Notes: a model not told the origin generated them from the letters alone. A stretch of DNA of 64,000 nucleotides from Proteles cristata cristata (GCA_017311185.1 JAESUZ010000756.1:1178001-1242000), one strand, 5' to 3'. Positions 31,868-42,860 are shown, numbered from the stretch's first letter. Program-made: numbers and translations.

Positions 31868-32969
31868 TAGCCAAGACATGAAACAACAAAGAGTTCACGT
31901 GGCATGAACACTGAACTTCAAAACTCCCAGTAATTTTGGAGATTTTGCTTTATATTCCTAAGGTTTTATAAGCTGCTGTACAGTTTATAAACTACCTCAT
32001 TTTAGAATATAGTTGAGGGTAAATACCACTCTACCTCAAGCCCTAGAAATGGCCTCTGTATTTGGAAGCATACTTTAATAGGTTCCTCAAGGTCAGACCA
32101 TTGCCTTATTACAGGAAATGGATGAAGTCATTACTGGCTTTCAGTTTGTCTAAAAAACTACCTGCTTTCTCAGTTTAACAGACAACACTCCACTCTATGT
32201 CTTCTTTGCCTATAGTTGTGGTACCTGTTCTCAGAACGGGAGCTTTCCACTTCATTCTAGCCGAACATGAAGAGACACACAGGAGAAGTCACAAACAAGG
32301 AAAGCACCAAGTGACAACTTGTCTTTCTAGGGGGAAACAACAGCTAAATGAGTTCTCAGTAATAGTGCACACACATGAGCTCATGCTGTGAGAAGCAATA
32401 ATTTGTGCAGCAGTTCGGAAGACAGGATCCAAAGTTCTAAGCCAGCTTCACCCCGGTCTGCTCTGATCAGAACACGTTTCCTCCAGACTTTCAGGGTCTT
32501 GCTTTTGACCATTTGGGGTGCGACAAAGGAAGATGAGAAGGAAGGCAAGACTCAAGAGAGATGGAAACTTTTTAATATGTCCCTAAAAGCCTCTTTTATA
32601 GAGATGAGTAATAAAAAGATTGGGGCCAGCAAATATATTCAACCTTTCCACATTTTCTCTAAACAGTTATAAAACTGAGAGTCTTGTAAGGTCAGAATTA
32701 AAGTAATACAGGCTTGTTTTTTGTAGTTTAAATGGTTTTTAATGAAATGTTAAAATAGCCTCGGCATTAGTAAAAAGTGTGCTCGAGAGTAGTTTTGATT
32801 TGACTCAGGCGTGGGTAATGGGACCCACCAAGTAGAGAGGGGAGATCACCCGCCTTAATGCTGAGTCCTAAATGCTGGTCCCTAAAACCCCTCCCCCACC
32901 ACACATGCATAACCCTTCTCATCCCATCAAAGAATGACATACTGTGAGGACGTCTCATTTCTTTTGATT
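31868..32969. other. unique sequence
   Basis: No repeat or gene recognised. Plus-strand frames of 64 and 94 codons at 32197-32672 show no recognisable domain. Confidence 0.45.
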
Positions 32970-33119
32970 GATCATCATTTATTGTTTTCAACACATTCAA
33001 AAAGCATTAATTGATTGTTACTACTTTCCAGACACTGTTCGTTAGGCATACACCAATGGACAAAACAAAGAACTTGCCCTCACAGAACTTATATTTTAAT
33101 GTAAGAAGACAGAAAAATA
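32970..33119 (-). mobile_element. L2 LINE, 3' end (part 1 of 3)
   Basis: On the minus strand this matches the 3' end of L2 (complement of TTTCCAGACACTGTTCGTTAGG and GAACTTGCCCTCACAGAACT). It continues in the same orientation at 35634, so a SINE and a young L1 split the fossil. Confidence 0.75.
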
Positions 33120-33289
33120 GGGGTGCCCGGGTGGCTCAGTCGGTTGGGTAGCCGACTTCGGCTCAGGTCATAATCTCATGGTTTGCGGGTTCGAGCCCCA
33201 CGTTGAGCTCTGTGCTGACAGTTAGCTCAGAGCCTGGAACCTGTTTCAGATTCTATGTCTCCCTCTCTCTCTGACCCTCTCCTTCTCAT

Positions 33290-33321
<32 letters not shown>

Positions 33322-33349
33322 AGAAATAAAATGTTAAAAAAAATTTAAA
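33120..33349 (+). mobile_element. CAN-SINE inside L2
   Basis: Complete copy of transitional type (GACAGTTAGCTCAGAGCC) with a long CT tract. Preceded by AAGAAGACAGAAAAATA (33103-33119). The same word occurs after it, split by the L1 (start at 33350; complete at about 35633-35650). Confidence 0.96.
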
Positions 33350-33364
33350 AAGAAGACAGAAAAG

Positions 33365-35354
33365 ACTCTAGAGAAAGTTGGGATAGAAGGAACTTACTTA
33401 AACATCATAAAAGCCATCTATGAGAAGCCTTCAGCTAACATCATCCTCAACAGGGAAAAACTGAGAGCTTTCCCCCTGAGATCAGGGACACGACAGGGAT
33501 GCCCACTCTCACCACTGCTGTTTCACATAGTGCTGGAAGTCCTAGCATCAGCCATCAGACACCAAAAGGAAATTAAAGGCATCAGAATTGGCAAAGAAGA
33601 AGTCAAACTTTCACTTTTCCCATACGACATGATACTCTACACAGAAAACCAGACAGACTCCACCAGAAGCCTACTGGAACTGATCCAAGAATTTAGCCAA
33701 GTTGCAGGGTACAAAATCAACGTACAGAAATCGGTTGCATTTCTATACACCAACAATGAAGCAACAGAAAGAGAAATCAAGAAGCTGATCCCATTCACAA
33801 TTGCACAAAAAAAAAAAATACCTACAAATAAACCTAACCAAGGATACAAAAGATCTGTATGATGAAAACTACAGAAAACTTATGAAGGAAATTGAAGAAG
33901 ACACAAATAAATGGAAAAACATCCCATGCTCATGGATAGGAAGAATAAATATAGTTAAGATGTCATTACTACCCAAAGCTATCTACACATTCAACACAAT
34001 TCCAATCAAAATTGCACCAGCATACTTCTCAAAGTTGGAGCAAACTATCCTAAAATTTGTATGGAACCACAAAAGACCCCGAATAGCCAAAGTAATCCTG
34101 AAAAATAAAACCAAAACAGGAGGTATCACCATCCCAGACTTTAACCTCTACTACAAAGCTGTTATCATCAAGACAGTATGGTATTTGCACAAAAACAGAC
34201 ACATAGACCAATGGAACAGAATTGAGAACTCAGAAGTGGACCCAAAAGTATACAGCCAACTAATCTTTGACAAAGCAGGAAAGAATATCCAATGGAAAAA
34301 AGGCAGCCTTTATTAACAAATGGTGTTGGGAGAACTGACAGCAACATGCAGAAGAATGAAACTAGATCATTTTCTCACACCATGCACAAAAATAAACTCA
34401 AAATGGATAAAGGACCTGAACGTGAGACAGGAAACTATCAACACCCTAGAGGAGAAAGCAGGAAACAACCTCTTTGACCTCCACCGCAGCAATCTTTTAC
34501 TTGACACATCCTCCAAAGCAAAGGAATCAAGAGCAAAAATAAATGATTGGGACCTCATCAAGATTAAAAGCTTCTGCACGGCAAAGGAAACAACCCACAA
34601 AACTAATAGGCAACCAACGGAATGGGAAAAGATAGTTGCAAACGACATATCAGATAAAGGGTTGATATCCAGAATCTATAAGGTACTCACCAAACTCCAC
34701 ACCCAAAAAACAAACAACCCAGTAAAGAAACGGGCAGAAGATATGAACAGACACTTCTCCAAAGAGGACATCCAGATGGCCAACAAACATATGAAACGAT
34801 GCTCAGCATCCCTACTCATCAGGGAAATACAAATCAAAACGACACTGAGATACCACCTCACGCCAGTCAGAGTGGCTAAAATGAGCAAATCAGAGAACAC
34901 GAGATGCTGGTGAGGATGTGGAGAAACGGGAACGCTCCTACACTGTTGGTGGGAATGTAAACTGGTACAGCCCCTCTGGAAAACAGTGTGGAGCTTCCTC
35001 AAAAAATTAACACTAGAACTCCCCTATGACCCAGCAATAGCACTGCTAGGAATTTACCCAAGGGACACAGAAATGGTGAGGCATAGGAGCACATGTACCC
35101 CAATGTTCATAGCAGCACTCTCCACAATAGCCAAAACATGGAAAGAGCCTAAGTGTCCATCAACGGACGAATGGATCAAGAAGATGTGGTTTATCTATAC
35201 CATGGAATACTACATGGCAATGAGAAACAATGAAATCTGGCCATATGTAGCAACATGGATGGACCTTGAGGGTGTTATGCTGAGCGAAATAAGTCAGGCA
35301 GAGAAGGACAAATATCATATGTGTGCACGTATAGGAGGATTAGGAGGAACTTAA
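33365..35354 (+). pseudogene. L1 ORF2 (reverse transcriptase C-half), broken
   Basis: Encodes the second half of L1 ORF2p: RT palm ([13 protein letters not shown]), the catalytic-box region, the thumb and the cysteine-rich C-terminus. Breaks are visible. (1) The RT box reads FPYDM where the catalytic FADD is expected. (2) An A12 run at 33807-33818 shifts the frame. (3) An extra A at about 34312 and a missing G near 34337 compensate each other and expose TAA at 34314-34316. (4) TGA at 34911-34913 stands where CGA (Arg) is expected, a CpG decay. Otherwise the residues are well kept, so it is young but dead. Confidence 0.93.
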
Positions 35355-35556
35355 CAGAGGACCAAGGGGGAGAAGAAGGGGGGAAATGGTGGGCAAAAGG
35401 GAGAGAGGCAAACCATGAGAGACTCTTGAATGCTGACAAAAACTGAGGGCTGATGGATGTAGGGGGGAGGGGAGAAGGGCATGGAGGAGGGCACTTGTGG
35501 GGATGAGCACTGGGTGTTATGTGGAAACTAATTTGACAATAAACTATTTGTAAAAA

Positions 35557-35633
35557 AAAATAAAAATAAAAATTTCCTTCCTTAACTACAAAAAAAATAA
35601 AAATAAAAATTTCCTTCCTTAACTACAAAAAAA
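35557..35633 (+). repeat. duplicated A-rich L1 tail
   Basis: After the first poly(A), a unit of about 37 bases (ATAAAAATAAAAATTTCCTTCC then TTAACTACAAAAAAA) occurs twice in tandem. TTTCCTTCCTTAACTAC is not part of the L1 3' UTR. Confidence 0.85.
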
Positions 35634-36454
35634 AGAAGACAGAAAAATAAGCAAAGCACACACTACGTTAGAACGCAGCAATAAGAGAAAATTACAAAAG
35701 AAAATGCAGTGTATGCAGGGAGGAGTGGAGAAGACGTAGAGGGTGGCAATTTTAAATAGGGTGGTCAGAGAAGGCCTCACCTCAGATAAAATATGAATAA
35801 TGACCTCAAGAAAATGAAGGTGCAAGCTGTGTGTTTGACAAAATAGCAAATGCCCTAGTTCTTAACCAGGGGCATGTCCACTGTGTCCAAGGAGCCCATG
35901 CACCTGAAGCAGAATGAATACGAGTTAGCAATAAGTCAAAAAGGTAAGATGTGTGGGGGACAGATTTGGCTTTTCTTGATGAAAATGGAGGTCATTGGGA
36001 AGTTTCAAAGAGAGTCATGACATGATGTAACTTCCATTTTAAAGGACAGAGCTGACTGTTTATGAGCAGGAAAAGCAGAAGCATGAGAAGCGTCACCTCC
36101 AACACTCCAGGCAAGAAATAATGGTAGCTGAAACCACAGCGGTGGGGCTGGCAGGGGTACAAAGTGGTCAAATTCCAGATATATTTTTATCATAAAGGCA
36201 ACAGGATTCTCTGGCATTCAGAGGGGTGGTATGGAAGCATTAAGTTACTTCCTGGATTTTGGCATGAGAGGTGGAGAAAAGATTTACCATAAATCAAGGT
36301 GAGATGAGCAGGCTTAGAGGGGATATTAGGAATGTGTTTTCAGACAAGTTTGAGAAATCCCTTAGGCATCCATGAAAAGATGCAAAGTAGGTGGTTTATG
36401 GACAAGTCTAGAGTCCAAGGGGAAAGAGAGTGATATATGGCATGTACGTATGTA
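35634..36454 (-). mobile_element. L2 LINE (part 2 of 3)
   Basis: Continues L2 on the minus strand. Near 35751-35780 it reads EAFSDHPI, matching the C-terminal ORF2 phrase of L2. AAAGTGGTCAAATTCCAGAT and CAACAGGATTCTCTGGCATT (plus strand) correspond to further upstream ORF2 segments. Diverged with many stops. Confidence 0.75.
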
Positions 36455-37640
36455 TGTGTTTAATCAAAGTATAATTGACATACGGTGTTATATGAGTTCC
36501 AGGTGTACAATATTATGATTCAACAATTCTATGCATTTCTCAGTGCTTATCATAAGTGTGCTCTTAATCCCCTTCACTTCTTTCACCCATCCGCCCACCC
36601 ATTTCCCTCTGGCAACCACCAGTTTATTCTCTGTATCTAAGAGTCTCCTTCCTGTCTTTTTTCCCCTTGTTTGTTCCTTTGTTTTTTTTTCTTAAAGTCT
36701 ACATATGAGCGAAATCATGTGGTGTTTACATTTCTCAGTATGACTTATTTCACTTAGCATTATACCTTCTAAGTCCTTCCCTGTTGCTGCAAATGGCAAG
36801 ATTTCATTCTTTTTTTATGGCTAATTTTCCACTATATATATATACATATATATATATGTATATGTATATATATATACCACATCTTCTTTATGTGTTCATC
36901 TAATGGTTGCTTCCATATCTTGGCTATTATAAATAATACTGCAATAGTATGCAATATAATGCATATATTTTTCTAATTAGTGTTTTCTTTTTCTCTAGGT
37001 AAATACCCCATAGTGGCATTACTGGGTCATATGGTAGTTTTATTTTTAATTTTTTGATGAACCTCTATACTGTCTTCCACAGTGGCTGCACCATCTCACA
37101 TTCCTACCAAGTGTACAAAGGTTCCTTTTTTCCCACGTCTTCACACAATTCTTTCTTGTGTTTTTTATTTTAATCATTCTGACAGATTTAAGGTGATATC
37201 CCATTGTGGTTTTGATTTGCATTTTCCTGATGATGAGTGATGTGGAGTATCTGTTCATGTGTCTTTTGGCCATTTTTATGTCCTCTTAGGAAAAACGTCT
37301 ATTCAGTCCTCTTCCTATTTTTTTATTGAATTATTTGGGGGGGGTTTTGGTGTTGAGTTGTATAAGTTCTTTATATATTTGGGATAGTAACCCCTTATTG
37401 GATATATCAACTACAAATATCCTCTCCCGTTCAGTAAGTTGCCTTTTTCTTTTGTTGATGCTTTCCTTCACTATGTAAAAGATTTTGATTTTGGCGTGGT
37501 CCCAATAGTTTAACTTTCTATGGCCCAATGCCAGAGAAACTACTGCCTATGTTTTCTTCTAGGATTTTTATGCTTCCAGGTCTCATATTTAGGTCTTTAA
37601 CCTATTTTGAGTTCATCTTTGTGTATGGTGTGAGAAAGAT
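36455..37640 (-). mobile_element. older carnivore L1, minus strand, inside L2
   Basis: Plus-strand text is the complement of a carnivore L1 3' end: GTATAATTGACATACGGTGT, CCAGGTGTACAATATTATGA, CTCTGGCAACCACCAGTTTA, GCAAGATTTCATTC. Distal ORF2 follows, with minus-strand frames at 37046-37273 ([11 protein letters not shown]) and 37331-37528 ([15 protein letters not shown]). It is 5'-truncated at about 37640, breaking the L2 next to its RT YADD-box region. The TSD is not clear. Confidence 0.85.
36829..36878. repeat. AT palindromic microsatellite
   Basis: Alternating TATATA with ACATAT and ATGTAT steps forms self-complementary arms inside the L1 fragment. Confidence 0.85.
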
Positions 37641-38150
37641 AGGTAGTATTTAAAGCCATGGCACCAGGTACGATTAATACAAAAAAAAAAAAAAAAAGGA
37701 AGGAAAAGAAAAGGAGAGGAGAGAGGAGAGGAGAGGAGAGGAGAAAAGAGAAGAGAAGAGAAGAGAGAAGAGAAAAGAAAAGAAAAGAAAAGAAAAGAAA
37801 AGAAAAAAGAGAAAAGAAGCTTAAGGACTGGATCCTGGGGAGCTCCAACTTTGAGAGACTGGGGAAATAAAAATAATAATCAGCAGAGGAGACTGAGAAG
37901 GAGAGGAAAGAAAGCCATGAGACCAGAGTATGCTGGAAACCAAGTGAAGGGATGTCTCAAGATGAAGGGAGTAATCAACTGGGTCAAATGTGGCTGACAG
38001 GTCAAATAAAATAAGGACTAAAAACTGACATTCAGTTTAGCAGTTATCCCAAGTAAGGTCAATAAGAACTGGCTGCTGCTAAAATATGGCTGCCAGCCTG
38101 AGCAAAAGAAACTGATCAAGATTTTGGCTAAATATTAGATCTCAGGGGGG
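37641..38150 (-). mobile_element. L2 LINE (part 3 of 3)
   Basis: Minus-strand GFKYYL at 37641-37662 precedes the lost catalytic box. VGAPQDPVL at about 37820-37850 matches the VGVPQGSVLGP motif of L2 RT. GTCAAATGTGGCTGACAGGTC (plus, near 37985) matches the next L2 segment. The sequence between is displaced by an expanded purine tract. Confidence 0.75.
37680..37817. repeat. expanded purine (GA/A-rich) tract
   Basis: An A-run followed by GGAGA-type and AAAAG-type units, almost pure purine for about 135 bases. In L2 the corresponding site is already purine-rich, so this looks like in-situ expansion. The 83- and 70-codon frames over it are low-complexity artefacts. Confidence 0.9.
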
Positions 38151-38969
38151 AAACTTTACCATACTCAGTTGTCCTTTATTTCATAAACATTACTTTAGAA
38201 AAAGAGAGAACTTATCTCTCTCCAATGATATACTTAACAGGAACATTTCTTGGCCAATAACAAAAGGTTTAACTTCATGGGAGGTACAGATACTTTCTGT
38301 TTTCTAGACTTAGGGAATTACAGGTGATTTTTCTTTATTAAAAGTAAACTTTTCACCTTTCTCAAATCATACCTGGATTGCAAAAATGTATGTTTCTGTT
38401 GACCATTTTGCTTTAAATTTTTGTCTTATATTTTCACTCCTTCCTGCTAATTCTGAAGACTTCCTGTTTGTGTGAACATCTCAGATGTCTCCTCCTATCT
38501 CATCCCCTTGCAATCTTGGACTCCTCTCCAGCGACTCACCTGAACTACCACATCCATCTGATCTCATCATAAAGTTCTACTGATTCCCACAGCAGCAGAT
38601 TTGACATCATTGACAGACATGATAGATTCTAAGAACATGCTAGCAAAAAAAAAAAAAGTAAGCAATGGCAAATATAAGTAAGGAAAAAAGAGAGAAACTG
38701 GAGGAGGACGACATCATTGTGTGTTTCCATTATTTTCCACATAAACAGGATAAACCAGAAACTGCAGGATTTAGAAATTCCATGTCGATAAAGTTTAGCC
38801 AAACTTCTACCTAAATAAATGCATATACCCAATAAATACTACAGCAATAATCTAATGCACTTCAACTGATGATCCTGGTTGGGGACCAACCTATTCAAAT
38901 TCAATCAAATAACCAATTTGGAGAATAACTTCCCATTTGCATAATTTTTCCAAGCTGGTTTATGCATAT
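38151..38969. other. unique sequence
   Basis: No repeat or gene recognised; an A-run lies at about 38645-38657. Confidence 0.5.
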
Positions 38970-38988
38970 AGAAATTGTCGAGTTCTCA

Positions 38989-39167
38989 GGGCTCCTGGAT
39001 GGCTCAGTTACTTAAGCATCCGACTCTGGATTTTGGCTCTAGTCATGATCTCACAGTTCATGAAATCAAGCTTGGGATTCTCTCTCTCCCTGCCCCTCCC
39101 CTGCTCATGCACTCTCTCTTTGTTTCTCTCTCTCTCTCTCAAAATAAATACATGAACTTTAAAAAAA
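38989..39167 (+). mobile_element. CAN-SINE with internal deletion
   Basis: Head GGCTCCTGGATGGCTCAG and tail CTCAAAATAAATA are present. About 40 bases are lost between the B box (CAGTTCATGAAATCAAG) and CTTGGGATTCTCTC. Nineteen-base TSD with two mismatches at 38970-38988 and 39168-39186 (AGAAATTG...AGTTCTCA). Confidence 0.93.
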
Positions 39168-39186
39168 AGAAATTGCTTAGTTCTCA

Positions 39187-40970
39187 AAACTTGGCAGTAC
39201 AAACCAAAGCACTGACAGTGTATATAGGATCTTCACAATCCTAACTTTAAAGCACACCAACTGTTGAAGATGTCAATTACTATTCATTACATTACAGCGA
39301 ATCTCAGTATATGATCAGCAAATAAACGTTACTGTATGTTCCACATCCGATGTTATTCTTTTGGTGTTCTTGGCACTTTTAAAAGAATTATGACTGAGAA
39401 TTTTTTAAAAGGTATTGTTGCAATGAAGTATTTTATCAGTCTATTAGTCTTACTAGAAACTAGTAGCTCCAGAAAATGCTTAACAGATGTCTTTCTTCTA
39501 CCATATTCTTTAAAAGAGAAAAAGCATGAAAGCACAAGGAAGAAAAATTATACTGCCCAGGACTCTCAGACATACTTTCAGAGTGTAAACAAACATTTTC
39601 AGGACAGAGGTATCAAATATTCAAGGAAAAATGATGAAAAAACTTTAAAATAATATGTTGAAAAATAACATTTTAATAGTATACAGGAGTCCTTTTCATT
39701 AAGGTGAATTTGAAATCTTGAAAAACAGTTGAACATTTTTTCTATGTCTTCATAATTTGGAGCTGTTATTTTTATTATCCTGATGAACAATTTTGCAGAA
39801 AATGATGAAAACATACACAAGGAACCAGTGTCCACATTATAAATTTCTAAGAAAACACTGGCAACATTCATATGAAAATGAAATTCAAATTTTTGAAATA
39901 AACTGTGAGAAACACAGCATTGTTGTTAAATAACGCGGTTTTTAAACTACGACTGACTGCACACTTCCCTCTATATTCCAAATCAATATTAACAATATAT
40001 TTCAAAGTATTTCCATTTTGTAATTGCTCATTTTCTTTATTCTCCCAGGGTATAAGATTTTTGCTATTTAACAATAATGACAAAAAGGCTGCATTAAGAT
40101 TCAGCCTCCAAAGAGGCTGAATTCCTAATAACTGTAGGTGCATGGCACTTAGTGCTAATTGGACATGGCTGCTTTTAGCAAATCTGGTAGCTGCTAAAAG
40201 CTGCTGTTGCTGTAGTGCTGCCTCACCAACTCACAGGGCACACGTACGCCTCTCCTCTGCCAAAGCTACACATGCACAAAACTTGCCTACCAAAATGTGA
40301 ACCCAACTCCTTTGCTTAAGTGCATAAATACAGAAATCTTAAAGAGCCACCTACAAGCCACCTTTCCTACAAGGTTACTGTAGGAAAAGGTGGACCTCCT
40401 ATTACATATTAAATATTCCCAATAAAATATTATTTCAGTAGAGCATCTTCCTATTATATGTTGTTACAAGTCCCCTACCTGGTAGAGTGGGCTACAAAAT
40501 GAATTGCATTCTTAATTATCTTCTTTCCAGGATGCCACCACACCAACTGGCCAGTAGATTGTAGTTTTGGAAAATATCATGAACTAAGTTCTATCTGTGT
40601 CTCATATCACCATTTGTCTTTATGTGGGATGCTTGTTTTGAGAAAACTAAAAACACTTTGTTTAAATTGGACCACATTTTACCAGCTAAGTAAAACTTAA
40701 CCCCATAAGTCTTCTAGTTGGAATATTAACTCTTTCCACCTTTTTTTCCTGTATATTTGCAGCTTCAGTACATTCTACCAACACTCTCCAACAATAATGC
40801 CAAAAAAAAACTTTCAAAGTCCAACAAAAATGCCCTTTGTACATCATCGTTTTCCACGCATATTCTAAGACTTTTTGTGTCTTATCGTCTGCATTAGACC
40901 CCTTCTAGGAGGGTCCGCAGAGTTATTGCAAGGGAATTACTGAGGACAAATGAAGAGAGAAAACTTTAAA
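39187..40970. other. AT-rich unique sequence with two hairpins
   Basis: No repeat or gene recognised over 1.8 kb. Two hairpins lie 70 bases apart: a perfect 10-bp stem with 4-nt loop at 40099-40122 (ATTCAGCCTC/GAGGCTGAAT), and a 10-bp stem with 11-nt loop at 40171-40201 (GCTTTTAGCA/TGCTAAAAGC). A structured or conserved noncoding element is possible but not shown. Frames at 39336-40143 are short and unrecognised. Confidence 0.45.
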
Positions 40971-40982
40971 AGTAGCGACTTT

Positions 40983-41018
40983 GACAATAAACTATTTGTA
41001 AAAAAAAAAAAAAAAAAG
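40983..41018 (+). mobile_element. hyper-truncated L1 (17 nt plus poly(A))
   Basis: GACAATAAACTATTTGT is exactly the last 17 bases of the young felid L1 3' UTR. It is followed by about 18 A and flanked by a perfect 12-bp TSD AGTAGCGACTTT at 40971-40982 and 41019-41030. This is the full signature of target-primed reverse transcription. Confidence 0.93.
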
Positions 41019-41030
41019 AGTAGCGACTTT

Positions 41031-42605
41031 AACTTTCAAGGGTCCAAGGAATGAATTTCCCAGCTGTACAAGTATTGACCAAATATAGGTAAATATTAAA
41101 TCATCATATGTTCTTGAAGATTAGGTCTTTAACATATGAATTAGTAAGACATAAACATTCAGCCCACAACACCTTCCAGAGTTTCACCAAGTTGAGGAGC
41201 CATCAGATAAGATTGTTGAGAAGTATACTTTATACCCATCATCTACTAGAGGAAAACGGTATAATATGAATATCCCTTAATATGTTCCTCCTAGAATATT
41301 AGAAGAAGCGATTGTTAATCCAGTGAACCCAATACAAATATACTGCATGGACACTTAAAAAAATAAAAAAATATATCATCATATGCTCCCTCCTGTTTCA
41401 TAGCTGGGACCTCACAGATCATGACCCACAGGAAATCTCAGTGGAGATCCTTCCCTAAAGAAGTTAGTATTACCAGTTTCCACCAAATTTGTCCAGTCAT
41501 GACAAACTCAGGGTCATCCAAGATTGAACCAATTAATGATGATTCCTAGAAGATTATCATGCTTCCTTAAAGATCTAAATAGTCTATCAAGTGCTGCTTC
41601 AAGTGTCTAAAGACTGTGATGAGACCATATACTACTTATATTTCAGTTCCTTAAGACTGTCTGCTTTTACTGCAGTTCACATAAAAGCAATTTCATTTTC
41701 TCTGTTTGGGTTAGTTTTCCAGGTTTCTCCTCAAATAAATCTGGGTTCCTGGAACAAAAGCTTATAGAGACAGGATGAATAGTCTGAGCTCTGACCTTTC
41801 CAGTTGAGAGAATGTGATTTTTTTTAAATCATAGTCATAAAATTAGACCTGATTTCCAAAACAAAGCTTGGCAATGACTTCTTCAATCCTGTATCTTCAG
41901 AAATTGTGCATTTGGTGCCAAAATACAAAACCCGCCTGAAGGGTCTTGTTTTAGGGTTAGCATTCCAAAAGAAAAGACTACTATGACTTCAAGAAAATCA
42001 GAGGATTGTTTCTCACTCTCAAGTAAAACCATTTGGAAAGCTTGGCAAAATTATACTTGGTCACTTAAAAGATTTTCATTGGAAACCTGGGAAATGTTCT
42101 TCATCAGAGATATCCTTCTGCTGGTTGTAAAAGAAAAACTGCAAAATATCCCTTTTACAATGCCTAGAAATAAGGCAATCCCTCTCATCAGTGTCATAAG
42201 GAAACTGACCCAAATTTGGGAAGAGGGTGGGAAGAAGAAACCAAACAGAACTCCTCCTCTTCGCCCACTCTCCCACTAAATATGCTCTACAAATTACTAG
42301 CCATCAACTATCCATCAAAGTCCAAACTGCTACAGCTTAGAACTATAAAACAGTGTCTATGATCAGAAACAGCTACATGGGTAACTACGGCTCTCTGGAA
42401 ACCTTTTGCCGTGGGGAAAATATACTCATAAATGCACATACACCCCCCAAATTTAATTCCTAATAACAGTAGATGTAAAGAATCATAGCCATGTTTTTCA
42501 TGGAGAGTTTTGAATATAGAAACCCATGATTCTACATTTAAAAATGAGGCATGAAGAAGTAGCCTTAAAGGTAGGTATTAGTTTACATTACACAATCAAA
42601 TATAT
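41031..42605. other. unique sequence
   Basis: No repeat or gene recognised. A 98-codon plus-strand frame at 41983-42279 has no recognisable domain. Confidence 0.45.
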
Positions 42606-42622
42606 CTTACGGGTCATTTCTT

Positions 42623-42843
42623 TCTTTTTTTAATATTTTTATTTATTTCTAGGAGAGAGAGAGAAAGAGACAGCATGAGCAGGGGAGGGTCAGAGAGAGA
42701 AGGAGATACAGACTCTGAAATGGGCTCCAGGTTCTGAGCTGGCAGTCAGCATAGAGCCCGACACGGGGCTTGAACCCACGAACCGCAAGATAATGACCTA
42801 AGCGAAAGTTGGACGCTTAACCAACTAAGCCACCCAGGTGCCC
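42623..42843 (-). mobile_element. felid CAN-SINE, minus strand
   Basis: Complete reverse copy of the intermediate subfamily (in sense: TTTCAGAGTCTGTATCTCC, GACTGCCAGCTCAG, CCTAGAAATAAATA). Seventeen-base TSD with one mismatch: CTTACGGGTCATTTCTT at 42606-42622 and CTTAAGGGTCATTTCTT at 42844-42860. Confidence 0.97.
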
Positions 42844-42860
42844 CTTAAGGGTCATTTCTT

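Larger units (their letters stand above)
33364..35633 (+). mobile_element. young felid L1, 5'-truncated
   Basis: A 2.27 kb 5'-truncated L1. It starts in ORF2 ([12 protein letters not shown]), runs to the ORF2 end at 35354, then a 3' UTR with a G-rich tract (about 35364-35410) and GACAATAAACTATTTG with AATAAA at 35538-35543. It ends in a duplicated A-rich tail. TSD AAGAAGACAGAAAA at 33350-33363 and about 35633-35647. No ORF1 or 5' promoter, so it cannot be autonomous. Confidence 0.95.

Noticed and set aside
37597..37870. Frames over the purine tract (Ser/Phe/Leu-rich and Lys/Glu-rich)
   Set aside because: Low-complexity purine/pyrimidine expansion within L2, with no domain.
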